DNA of 44,912 bases. It comes from Neocallimastix lanati (nom. inval.). Its lineage: Eukaryota > Neocallimastigomycota > Neocallimastigomycetes > Neocallimastigales > Neocallimastigaceae. The position numbers and the translations under genes are program-made. The DNA lies in assembly GCA_016946835.1 (NCBI GenBank), contig JACVTC010000311.1, positions 5,001 through 49,912 on the forward strand, written 5' to 3'. The notes under the pieces are model-generated. The model saw only the letters and a program-made list of their open reading frames with translations, was not told the origin of the DNA and made no database searches. This document shows positions 30,039 to 39,381 of this stretch, piece by piece (position 1 is the stretch's first letter; each line of letters starts with the position of its first letter).

Positions 30039-31868
30039 TTATTTATTTATTTTTTTTTCTATTGTTATTTTTTTTTTTTTTTTATGATTATTATTATTAT
30101 TACTGTTATTATTGTTATTATTGTTTTTATTATAATTTATTTCAATAACATTATTAACATTTTTATTTTCGTTATTTGTATAATTAGTATTGTTATTAGT
30201 ATTGTTATTATTAAAACTATTATTATTTCCTAATGAATTTATGTTTCTACTATATCCATTATTGTTTTTATTTATATTATTTCCAATTATATTATCCTGA
30301 ATATTATTTATATTTGAATTAAACGTATTTTCTACACAATTAGTATTTAAATTATTGTTGAAATTAATTTCATTTCCAATATTAACATCTTTATTTCCTT
30401 GCTTATTATAATTTATACCCTGATTATTGCTGATTCTACATTTTATTTTATTTATATTCTCATTTAAATTACTGTTATTGTTATTGTTATTGTTATTATT
30501 GTTTTTATTATAATTCATTTCGTTAATATTATTAACATTTTTATTTTCGTTATTTGTATAATTATCATTGTTATTAGTATTGTTATTATTAAAACCACTA
30601 TTATTTCCTACTGAATTTATGTTTCTACTATATCCATTATTGTTTTTATTTATATTATTTCCAATTATATTATCTTGAGTATTATCTATATTTGAATTAA
30701 ACGTATTTTCTACACAATTATTATTTAAATTATTGTTGAAATTAATTTCATTTCCAATATTTACATCTTTATTTCCTTGCATATTATAATTTATACCATG
30801 ATTATTGTATATTCTATTTTTTTTTGTATTCATATTCTCATTTAAACTACTATTATTGCTATTGGTACCAAAATTTTTATTTAAATCATAATTACTTTTA
30901 TTTAGATAATTATTTAAATTATTATAATTATTATTACCAAAATTATTATTTAAATTATAATTATTTCTATAAATTTCTCTATTTCCATTATGCTTTTTAC
31001 CAAAACTAATCATGTTATGATGATTTTCAGCAATATTACTATTTAAATTATAATTTCTACGATAATAATTAATATAGTTTTTATTTCTATCAAATGAATT
31101 AAATTTATAATTATAATTATTATGGTTTTCAGGTATAAAATTTCTTCTTTTATTTATTTCCAAAATTCCAGTTCTTTCTAATTCCGCTAATTCTTTAAAC
31201 GAGTGTCTACAATTAATTGCTTTATGACCTAACTCATAGCATCTAAAGCACATAATTTTATTATTATTGTTTTTATTGCTATTTAATTTATTCATTTTGC
31301 AATTATTATTATTCCATTTTTGATTATTATTCTTATAAATATTATTTAAATTTAAATTTAATTTCTTTTCAATTCTTTCAGCTTTTTCTGCATATTTGAT
31401 AGCTTCTTTTATATCTTCGATTTCTTCTTCTAATATTCTTAAACAAGGATATATTCTGGACCTGATTGAATTAACATAATTATTAACAGTAATTAATTTC
31501 TTTATATTACTATCAATATCATTATATTTTCTTAAGTATTTATAATTAAAATTACTAATTGATTCATTTGAATTAATTTTTAAATTAATTAAGTTCCAAT
31601 ATTTTACGCTTGATGTTATTTCTAGATATTCTTCTAAGGCTATTTTTATTTCTTTTAAGCTAGGAACCTGATTATTTTTTTCCTTTAATTCATCAAGAAC
31701 ATACCTAATTTCTTTATTTACACATCCTTTACATAAAATAAATCTTCTTTCTTGTTCTTTTATATTCCATAATTCAAATAACTCAGTTAATTCTTCTATC
31801 CATTCATTAATATCATTATTATAATTTTCTAATAATGGTAACGTATTTAATATCTTAAAAACATTCAT
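30039..31868 (-). CDS. Element C Gag-like protein, Asn-rich
   Basis: 609 residues. The first 200 residues are a helical Gag-like region, including a YLRKYNDIDSNI stretch like the major homology part of retrotransposon Gags. A zinc knuckle C207-x2-C210-x4-H215-x4-C220 follows. Residues about 250-600 are Asn/Tyr/Gly-rich low complexity and contain two tandem copies of a 126-residue unit that starts around GINYN.QGNKDVNIGNE. The ORF is open despite the extreme AT content, which suggests it is maintained. No protease, RT or integrase is encoded. It likely forms or joins particles and may be packaged by an autonomous relative. Confidence 0.85.
   Translation of the reverse strand: MNVFKILNTLPLLENYNNDINEWIEELTELFELWNIKEQERRFILCKGCVNKEIRYVLDELKEKNNQVPSLKEIKIALEEYLEITSSVKYWNLINLKINSNESISNFNYKYLRKYNDIDSNIKKLITVNNYVNSIRSRIYPCLRILEEEIEDIKEAIKYAEKAERIEKKLNLNLNNIYKNNNQKWNNNNCKMNKLNSNKNNNNKIMCFRCYELGHKAINCRHSFKELAELERTGILEINKRRNFIPENHNNYNYKFNSFDRNKNYINYYRRNYNLNSNIAENHHNMISFGKKHNGNREIYRNNYNLNNNFGNNNYNNLNNYLNKSNYDLNKNFGTNSNNSSLNENMNTKKNRIYNNHGINYNMQGNKDVNIGNEINFNNNLNNNCVENTFNSNIDNTQDNIIGNNINKNNNGYSRNINSVGNNSGFNNNNTNNNDNYTNNENKNVNNINEMNYNKNNNNNNNNNNSNLNENINKIKCRISNNQGINYNKQGNKDVNIGNEINFNNNLNTNCVENTFNSNINNIQDNIIGNNINKNNNGYSRNINSLGNNNSFNNNNTNNNTNYTNNENKNVNNVIEINYNKNNNNNNNSNNNNNHKKKKKITIEKKINK
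30110..30840 (-). repeat. 378-bp tandem duplication inside element C gag
   Basis: Two in-frame units of 378 bp; for example ATTAACATTTTTATTTTCG recurs at 30153 and 30531. They encode near-identical 126-residue Asn-rich repeats. Confidence 0.85.
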
Positions 31869-32072
31869 CTTTAAAAAATTTTATTTATTCTTATATATTT
31901 TTTTATTATAATTTTCTATTTCAATTTAATATTATTATAACTATTACTATTATAATTATTAGTAACTAATTTAAACTAATTAAATTCTTTTTATATACAT
32001 ACTAAATAATATTTATTATATAGACGTATTATTTTATTAATATTATTTTCATATTATTTTGCTATTGTCACG

Positions 32073-32088
32073 CCCGGATTCTCCACCA
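32073..32088 (-). other. Element C primer-binding site
   Basis: Four nt after the 5' LTR, in element sense, TGGTGGAGAATCCGGG is complementary to a tRNA 3' end (CCA, A, acceptor ATTCTCC, T stem). Complementarity could extend a few more bases to 32069. The first nine bases are shared with the B and D primer sites. Confidence 0.7.
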
Positions 32089-32092
32089 AATT

Positions 32093-32557
32093 TGATACGG
32101 TATTTTATTTATGTATCTAAATTAATATTTATTTATGGGCAATGACAATAAGGAATTATGACAAAATAATATATTCTAATATTAATTAGAAATAACACAT
32201 ACAATAATACAAAATAAAGTAATAAATATATCTTTTTAATGTTCTCTTTATTTATTATTAATTATTAATTATTACATAAATTATTATTATTACTCTCTTA
32301 TATAAATATTATAATTAATTATCTCAAATATACATAATATCTCTTTTTAACTATACTAAAATAAAATATAAAATAGCTATTTATATGAATTAATTTATCA
32401 TAAGTATAAACTTATAAATAAAAGAATTCTCCGTTTAATAATTATTATTCTAAAATTATATATATTATTATAAAATTATTATTGACCAATAATATTTAAG
32501 TATTTCTTTAACCTAAAGAATCTACCTAAATACCATTTTTATAGTGGTCACGTATCA
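32093..32557 (-). repeat. Element C 5' LTR
   Basis: 465 bp, matching 29257-29721. It ends directly against the T tract that precedes the large inverted repeat. Confidence 0.92.
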
Positions 32558-33002
32558 TTTTTGTAAAGAATAATAATTAATTTTTATTAAAATAAAAAAT
32601 AATTATTAATCTTTATTAAAATAAAAAATAATTATTAATCTTTATTAAATAAAATAATAATTATTTAATAAAATTTATTAACTTTATTATAAAATATTTT
32701 TAATATAAAATTATTATTAATAATTTAAAATTAATATTGTAAAATTATTATTCTTTATCATTGTATTAATTAATAATATTAAAATAATTAAACATTAATA
32801 TTTTTTATATTTGTTAAAATTCATCTGATAATTATATGTTAAGTTTTAATTTAAATAATTGTTACATTAATATAATTTTAAACAAATCTAATATAAATTA
32901 TAGAATTATAATTTAGAAATAATTATAAAATTATATTAAAATCATAATGTAACAAATCAAATGAAAAAAGAATAATTAATATTTAAAAAATTAATTAAAA
33001 TA

Positions 33003-33230
33003 AAACAATGTCATGTATAATTGACATTGTTTAAATAAAACAAATGTTAATTGAAGTTTTCCGATTGGAAAATATCGGTTTTTATTCAATTAACATATGA
33101 TCAATTTTATTAATAATTGATCATTAAACTTTTTAGGTTTTTCTCCCAAATCTTTTCCTAAAAAGTTATTCATTAAGATTTGGAACTTTACTATAAATAA
33201 TTCTTGATTTTCTTTATTTTGAAAATCAAG
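33003..33230. repeat. Cluster of hairpins inside the arm (mirrored in the other arm)
   Basis: Successive inverted repeats: AAACAATGTCA/TGACATTGTTT (33003-33032), TGTTAATTGAA/TTCAATTAACA (33045-33095) with inner CCGAT/ATCGG, ATGATCAATT/AATTGATCAT (33097-33124), an interleaved pair AACTTTTTAGG/CCTAAAAAGTT with CCAAATCTT/AAGATTTGG (33127-33183), and CTTGATTTTC/GAAAATCAAG (33203-33230). The mirror images lie near 34163-34390. Confidence 0.85.
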
Positions 33231-33396
33231 AGTTATTATTATAAGAATATAATTATAATAATAAACAAAATAAATTTTTAATTTTTTAAAAATAACAAAA
33301 ATCTAAATAAAAATTATTTTTAATAAAAAATATTTTAATAAAAATTTTATTTGAACTAATCTCTTATAATAAACTCCTACCCTATTTTAAGTTTCG

Positions 33397-33636
33397 TTAA
33401 GTATTTTTGGTTTCATCTGACAGGAAAGAATTTGGATGGTCGGCAAAGAAATTTTCGCTCTGTATAATTGTTTCTAAAACACTTCCATTGTTCTTCTTCT
33501 CACTTTCCTTTAGTAGCATCCCTCCAGGTGAGAAAAAGGTAGGAACGAACTCTGTTATAGCCTCAATGAACTTAGAAGCATCCACATTTTTATTTATTTT
33601 GCTTATTTCTTCCTTTTGGTTCTCAGTAGTTTCCAT
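33397..33636 (-). CDS. Small ORF (79 aa) in the centre of the inverted repeat, function unknown
   Basis: 79 residues, starting METTENQKEE and ending SDETKNT. It is a soluble, charged sequence without signal peptide, membrane segment or motif I recognise. Its composition is much less AT-driven than that of chance ORFs nearby: it uses Pro, Gly, Trp-free mixed residues and varied codons. Its last three codons and stop lie within the left arm, so its C-terminus is fused to repeat sequence. It could be an element protein, a captured host exon, or the last exon of a spliced gene. Upstream (33637-33985) there is only low-complexity T-rich sequence. Confidence 0.5.
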   Translation of the reverse strand: METTENQKEEISKINKNVDASKFIEAITEFVPTFFSPGGMLLKESEKKNNGSVLETIIQSENFFADHPNSFLSDETKNT

Positions 33637-33985
33637 ATCTTATAATTATATTTTTTTTTTTTTTTTTGAAATTAATTATTTATTAATTTATTTATCTAGA
33701 TTCAAAATTATCTAAAATATATTGTTAGAGCAGTATATTATATAAATTTTTTATTTTTTTTTTTATTATTATTATTATAATTATTACTATTTTATCTATT
33801 ATTATTACTATTATTATTATTATTTCTATTATTATTATTACTATTTCTATTATTATTATTACTATATTTTTTTTTTTTTTTTTATAAAAAAGAGTTATTA
33901 TTGTAAAGAATTAAATTTAAACTTAATTAAATTTAACCCTTTTCTACAATTAATACTAATATTAATCGAGAAATTAAAAAAAAAG
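33637..33985. other. Low-complexity centre of the inverted repeat
   Basis: About 350 bp of T runs and TATTATTAC-type repeats between the small ORF and the right arm. No ORF or RNA gene. If the ORF is expressed, this is its upstream region. Confidence 0.6.
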
Positions 33986-34838
33986 AAAATACTTAACGAA
34001 ACTTAAAATAGGGTAGGAGTTTATTATAAGAGATTAGTTCAAATAAAATTTTTATTAAAATATTTTTTATTAAAAATAATTTTTATTTAGATTTTTGTTA
34101 TTTTTAAAAAATTAAAAATTTATTTTGTTTATTATTATAATTATATTCTTATAATAATAACTCTTGATTTTCAAAATAAAGAAAATCAAGAATTATTTAT
34201 AGTAAAGTTCCAAATCTTAATGAATAACTTTTTAGGAAAAGATTTGGGAGAAAAACCTAAAAAGTTTAATGATCAATTATTAATAAAATTGATCATATGT
34301 TAATTGAATAAAAACCGATATTTTCCAATCGGAAAACTTCAATTAACATTTGTTTTATTTAAACAATGTCAATTATACATGACATTGTTTTATTTTAATT
34401 AATTTTTTAAATATTAATTATTCTTTTTTCATTTGATTTGTTACATTATGATTTTAATATAATTTTATAATTATTTCTAAATTATAATTCTATAATTTAT
34501 ATTAGATTTGTTTAAAATTATATTAATGTAACAATTATTTAAATTAAAACTTAACATATAATTATCAGATGAATTTTAACAAATATAAAAAATATTAATG
34601 TTTAATTATTTTAATATTATTAATTAATACAATGATAAAGAATAATAATTTTACAATATTAATTTTAAATTATTAATAATAATTTTATATTAAAAATATT
34701 TTATAATAAAGTTAATAAATTTTATTAAATAATTATTATTTTATTTAATAAAGATTAATAATTATTTTTTATTTTAATAAAGATTAATAATTATTTTTTA
34801 TTTTAATAAAAATTAATTATTATTCTTTACAATTTTGC

Positions 34839-35598
34839 TGACAAACGATTCTATTATCTTAATTTGAAGTTATTACTTCAAAAGTGATAATAGATGTATC
34901 AAGTTTGAATTAATATAAATTTAATATAAATGAATTTATGTTATTATTATTAATAATTAAGTTATTATTATTCTAGCTTAACACTGAATTGTTATTAATT
35001 TTTCAAAATTATACATTTCTTTTGTGTTTAGAATTAATTTTTATTATTATATTTATTAATTTTTATTATTATATTTATTAATTTTTTTATTATTATTTAT
35101 TAATTTTTATTATTATTTATTATTATAATATTTGGTTATTATTTTTTTTTATTACATTTCTAATAACAACGAGAAATTAATTTTATAAAATATTTACAAG
35201 TATTTATATTTTTACAATAATTTAAAGTATTTACAATTTTTAATAATAAAATAATTAAGAATAATTATATTTATAAAAATAAACAATAAAATAAACAAAT
35301 AAACAATTAATACAAGAATTATTATAAACAAAGAATTCAAAATAATAAAAAAAAGAGAAAATTGTTTACAAACTATTTACTTTTAATTAAAAAGAGAAAT
35401 TAATTAACATTAATATTTCATTATTTTAAAAATTAAAATAGAATTAAAGTATAATTTCGAGTTTTAGAATTTAATTAAAATAAATTTTTTTATTATGATT
35501 TTAATTTCAAATTTTAATTTATTAATTTGTTGTTGAATAGGTTAGATATTATTCAAGCTTTCTAATAATTTTATGCTTAAGAATTCCAATCTGTATCA
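34839..35598 (-). repeat. Element D 3' LTR
   Basis: 760 bp, TG...CA; in element sense it starts TGATACAGATTGG and ends CGTTTGTCA. It matches 41011-41770. Confidence 0.94.
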
Positions 35599-35610
35599 AT
35601 TCGTCGGCCC

Positions 35611-38600
35611 TTAAGAGATGACTTCGTCCCTTGAAGTCAAAGAATTTTCTTGAAGTACATATGGAAAAACATTTTTAATATGAACATTTCTATTTAAGAG
35701 TTTTCCAGTAGTTGGATCTTCTAATACTAAGGTATTGAATTTTTGTTTATTAACAACTTTAAAAGGTCCGTAAAAGTAAGGATTTAATTTACTTCTTCCT
35801 ATAAGTCTTATCATTACGTAATCTCCTGGTTTATATTTCTTCTTTAGTGCATTTTGAAATCCAATACGGTGTTCCCAATATTTATTTGCATATTCTGAAT
35901 ATTCAGTAGCCTGTTTTACCCAATTTTGATGTCTTAAGAAACGTCGAAATATATATTCTTCTTCTGATTCATTTGGATCTTTATAAATATCGGGGAACAT
36001 GACTTCTAATGGCCAAGTGTCGTGTCTGCCATAAAGTAATTCGAAACTACTAAATTTTGTTTTTGAATTTTTAGTAGTTCTTAAGGCCCATAAAGCCGAT
36101 GGAAGATATTCATCCCATTCAGACTCATTTTCTACTAATAATCTTAATAACTTCCCTATTTCTCTGTTTCGATTCTCAATCATTCCATTCGATTCAGGAT
36201 GATGCGGGGAAACGTAATGAACCCATGAACCATAAAGGTCAATCATCATCTTTGTTACCTCAGAGATAAAGGAACTACCATTGTCGGTAATTATTATTTC
36301 AGGTGGTCCATGTCTTGTAAATATTTCAACAAGAAATTTTATTACTTCTTCGGATTTCATGTTCGGGATTGCTTTAGCTTCAACCCACTTGGTAAAATAA
36401 TCGACTAAGGTTATTATATAATTGTTACCATTTTTAGTAGTTGGTAACGGTCCTATTATATCGAGTCCTACTCTAGTAAATGGTTGTTCAACAGGGGTAG
36501 CATTATCTCCAGAACTTTTTGGAAATGGTTTAGGCCTGCATGTTTGACATTTGTGACAACTTTTTATCCACATTCTTACATCATTCCAAATGCCAGGCCA
36601 ATAGTAAGATTGCATAATTCTATTAGTAGTTTTCTCTGCTCCTTCATGTCCTACTAAATGGGCACGATTAATAATATCCTTTTTGTCTTCATCTTTATAG
36701 ATGACTTTTAAATAAAGATCATCTTTTTTATAATATAGAGTATTATCAACAACTTGATAATTCTTAGTGAAGTATTTTATTATACCTTCTGGTAGATCCA
36801 AATCCCTTGGATTAAAGTCGGCTAATATTGCATTAGCGCATTGAATAATTCCTTTTGAATTTTTAGAAGGTAATCTTGATAACGCATCAGCGAATACATT
36901 TTTCTTTCCTTTCTCGTAAATAAGTTCAATCTTATATTTGTTAAATTCTTCTATCCATCTTGCATGACGATTAGAAGTAGGAATGCTTTTTTTGAAAAAC
37001 CCAAGTAATGGTTTATGATCCGTAATAAATTTTGTTAAATTTTTATTGCTTAATATATATTGACTAAAATATTTTAAACTAAATATAACAGCTAATCCTT
37101 CTAAGTCCGTTACGGAGTAATTCTTTTCAGATGTAGAGAGTGTTCTACTTACGCAACAGATAGGATGTTCAAGACTATCCTCTTCCTTCTGTAAAAGAAC
37201 ACCACCAATACCTTTAAGAGAAGCATCAGTACGAATGATGAATTCCTTTTTAAAATCTGGGTAACTTAATATTGGATCATTAAGTAAACATTCTTTAATA
37301 TTTTCGAAAGCTTCTTCGCATTCATTTGACCATATATATTTTGAATTCTTTTTTAATAACTTAAAAAGAGGGTCAGCAATAATTGAGAAATTTTGAATAA
37401 ATTTTCTATAATAACTAGCTAAACCTAAAAAAGAACGAAGTTCACTTACATCTTTAGGATTGTCCCACAAAGCAATACTTTGTACTTTTGATGGAATTGT
37501 TTTTAATCCTTTTGATGTTAGAACATGACCTAATACTTCAACACTTTCTTGAAAGAATTTACATTTTTGTAAGTTAAGAGAAAGATTGTATTTAGAAAAT
37601 ATTTCAAAAGCTAACTTTAAATGTTTAAGATGTTCATCAAGAGTTCTTGAATAAATTACAATATCATCTAAGTAAACAAATAAACATTTACCGATTAAAG
37701 GAAGTAATATTCTATTCATCTCCCGTTGGAAGGTAGCGGGAGCATTGGTAAGGCCAAATGGCATTACTTTAAAATTGTAATTGCCGAATTTTGTGGTAAA
37801 TGCTGTTTTCTCTATATCTTCTGGATTCATTGGAATTTGATGATATCCAGAATATAAGTCTAATGCGGAGAATACCGTCGCACCATTTATTGAATAAATT
37901 AGTTCATCTATAAATGGTAGTGCGTAAGAATCTTTTATAGTAATTTCATTTAATTTGCGATAATCAATACACATTCTCCATTTCCCATTTTTCTTTTGAA
38001 CTAATAGAACAGGAAAAGACCATGGAGAATGTGAAGGAACTATAAGTCCTTTTTCTAATAGTTTAATTATTTCCGATTTAAGAATATCTGCATGCTCTTT
38101 TGATAATTTGTATGGTTTTAATTTTATAGGTTTATTACTAATTGTCACAATTGAATGTGGTTCTAAATTAGCTGTACTTAATTGTGACATTGAAGTTGCC
38201 ATACAGTTTTTATACTTCTCAATTAAATTTTTAAATTCTGTCTTAAATTTTTCCGGGACAGATTCAATAATTTTATTTAATGTATCGATGAACTCTTGTT
38301 GTTCATCTTTTTCTATAATAATGGAATTAACAAGAGGTATTTCTGATTTACTATTAATTATATAAGTTACTTGTTTAATTCCTTTCTTAATTTTCTGGTA
38401 GACAGCATCATCATCTGGATCTATATACAAACGATACTTTTTCTGAATTCCTCTACCAAATATAATTTCAAAATATGGATTCGTATAATTAATTACATAG
38501 AATTTTTCTGTAATAGTTAATCTATTATTTACGTTTATTTTTAATTCAATGTAACTATTTGTAGTTACTTTAGTACCATCCACAATGGTAATATCTTCTA

Positions 38601-39030
38601 AATTTTCACATTGTTTAATTACTTTATGTTTTAGTTTGCCTAGACAATTATTTGTTATAACATTAACGTTTGCACCGGTATCGTATAAGATTTTAAATGT
38701 CTTATTATCTATTTCACCACAAATAATAGGAAGACTTGTATTAGTTAAGGAACAAAGAATTTTCTCAACTCTTGGTTTACAACCTTGTTCAAGTTCTTTT
38801 CTAATGGACGGACTTGCAGATAATAATTGAGATAAACTAATTTTTGGAAAAAGGTTATTAGCTTCTTCAGTTATACTAAACTTTTCATTTTCATTTAACA
38901 TTTGGATATTGGTCATTTTTCTTTTCTTAATAGTTTTTGGTTTTTCTGATTCTTTTTCATTATTACTTTCAATATATGAGGCTCCATTAATCTCATTTTC
39001 ATTGCTATTTTCTTCTTCATTAACTTCCAT
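35611..39030 (-). CDS. Element D Pol polyprotein: protease, RT, RNase H, integrase
   Basis: 1139 residues from the first ATG. The frame is open a further 117 codons upstream to the slippery site at 39375-39381, so it is expected to be translated as a Gag-Pol frameshift product. The retropepsin has a canonical DTG at 117-119. RT covers about 300-510 with YLDD at 453-456. RNase H begins near 601 (TDAS). Integrase zinc ligands are H791, H795, C825 and C828, and the DD35E triad is D857, D916, E952. There is no chromodomain. The last codons overlap a hairpin at 35620-35638 that element C shares. The stop lies 12 nt before the 3' LTR. Intact. Confidence 0.95.
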   Translation of the reverse strand: MEVNEEENSNENEINGASYIESNNEKESEKPKTIKKRKMTNIQMLNENEKFSITEEANNLFPKISLSQLLSASPSIRKELEQGCKPRVEKILCSLTNTSLPIICGEIDNKTFKILYDTGANVNVITNNCLGKLKHKVIKQCENLEDITIVDGTKVTTNSYIELKINVNNRLTITEKFYVINYTNPYFEIIFGRGIQKKYRLYIDPDDDAVYQKIKKGIKQVTYIINSKSEIPLVNSIIIEKDEQQEFIDTLNKIIESVPEKFKTEFKNLIEKYKNCMATSMSQLSTANLEPHSIVTISNKPIKLKPYKLSKEHADILKSEIIKLLEKGLIVPSHSPWSFPVLLVQKKNGKWRMCIDYRKLNEITIKDSYALPFIDELIYSINGATVFSALDLYSGYHQIPMNPEDIEKTAFTTKFGNYNFKVMPFGLTNAPATFQREMNRILLPLIGKCLFVYLDDIVIYSRTLDEHLKHLKLAFEIFSKYNLSLNLQKCKFFQESVEVLGHVLTSKGLKTIPSKVQSIALWDNPKDVSELRSFLGLASYYRKFIQNFSIIADPLFKLLKKNSKYIWSNECEEAFENIKECLLNDPILSYPDFKKEFIIRTDASLKGIGGVLLQKEEDSLEHPICCVSRTLSTSEKNYSVTDLEGLAVIFSLKYFSQYILSNKNLTKFITDHKPLLGFFKKSIPTSNRHARWIEEFNKYKIELIYEKGKKNVFADALSRLPSKNSKGIIQCANAILADFNPRDLDLPEGIIKYFTKNYQVVDNTLYYKKDDLYLKVIYKDEDKKDIINRAHLVGHEGAEKTTNRIMQSYYWPGIWNDVRMWIKSCHKCQTCRPKPFPKSSGDNATPVEQPFTRVGLDIIGPLPTTKNGNNYIITLVDYFTKWVEAKAIPNMKSEEVIKFLVEIFTRHGPPEIIITDNGSSFISEVTKMMIDLYGSWVHYVSPHHPESNGMIENRNREIGKLLRLLVENESEWDEYLPSALWALRTTKNSKTKFSSFELLYGRHDTWPLEVMFPDIYKDPNESEEEYIFRRFLRHQNWVKQATEYSEYANKYWEHRIGFQNALKKKYKPGDYVMIRLIGRSKLNPYFYGPFKVVNKQKFNTLVLEDPTTGKLLNRNVHIKNVFPYVLQENSLTSRDEVIS
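35620..35638 (-). promoter_or_regulatory. 3'-terminal hairpin shared by elements D and C
   Basis: Stem GACTTC/GAAGTC with loop AAGGGAC in element sense, placed over the last Pol codons. Element C has the same stem with loop AGGGGAC at 29742-29760, although C has no pol there. Conservation outside coding need points to an RNA or cDNA-synthesis role near the polypurine tract. Confidence 0.7.
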
Positions 39031-39331
39031 CACTATATCATCACTAGTATTTGGTTCATTTTCTTCAGAATTGCTAAGCTTTCTTCTTCTAGCATCTTTA
39101 ATTACTTTCTTTTGTTGTTTTACTAATTTTGTTTTAGGTTCACTTAATAATGAAGGCTTTACTATAGATTTGTTATTTAATTTTCTTGTCGAAGTTTTTC
39201 TCTTTTGTACTGTACCGATAAAGTTTGAAGAATTTCTTTCAATATTACTTTCTTCTTTAGTGAAATTTTCTTTGTCATTTTCACTTCTTTCGAAATTATT
39301 TTCATTTTCATTTTCATTTTCATTTTCATTT

Positions 39332-39381
39332 GCAATTTTAATTGTCCTGGGAGATTGCGTACTCCCGATTATTAATTTAAA
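39332..39381 (-). promoter_or_regulatory. Element D programmed -1 frameshift signal
   Basis: The gag frame reads CAT TTA AAT TAA, so heptamer T TTA AAT (39375-39381) is immediately before the stop. After a 7-nt spacer comes stem 1 GGGAG/CTCCC (39362-39366 with 39349-39353) around an 8-nt loop. Loop bases GCAAT (39354-39358) can pair with ATTGC at 39332-39336, giving an H-type pseudoknot with a 12-nt third loop. The -1 frame is open from here to Pol. Spacer and stem 1 match B; stem 2 differs in both strands and still pairs. Confidence 0.88.

Larger units (their letters stand above)
29257..32557 (-). mobile_element. Element C: non-autonomous LTR-gag-LTR element
   Basis: 3.3 kb with two 465-bp LTRs that look identical, a primer site, one gag-like ORF and no pol. 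TTTT flanks both ends (29253-29256, 32558-32561). The layout matches the class called terminal-repeat retrotransposons with a Gag domain, described in plants. LTR start (TGATAC), the 3' hairpin and the G-rich 3' end resemble element D, so D-type enzymes may mobilise it (inference). Confidence 0.88.
32561..34832. mobile_element. Large inverted-repeat (foldback-type) element with 847-bp arms
   Basis: The left arm 32561-33407 and right arm 33986-34832 are reverse complements of the same length. Every stretch I compared was identical. The arms start TTGTAAAGAATAAT. A 578-bp centre holds one short ORF. Both outer flanks are T runs, consistent with a TTT or TTTT target duplication that cannot be resolved in a homopolymer. 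No transposase is encoded. It fits a foldback or MITE-like DNA element, but the family is unknown. Before element D inserted, it ended about 16 bp upstream of tRNA-Thr copy 3. Confidence 0.85.
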
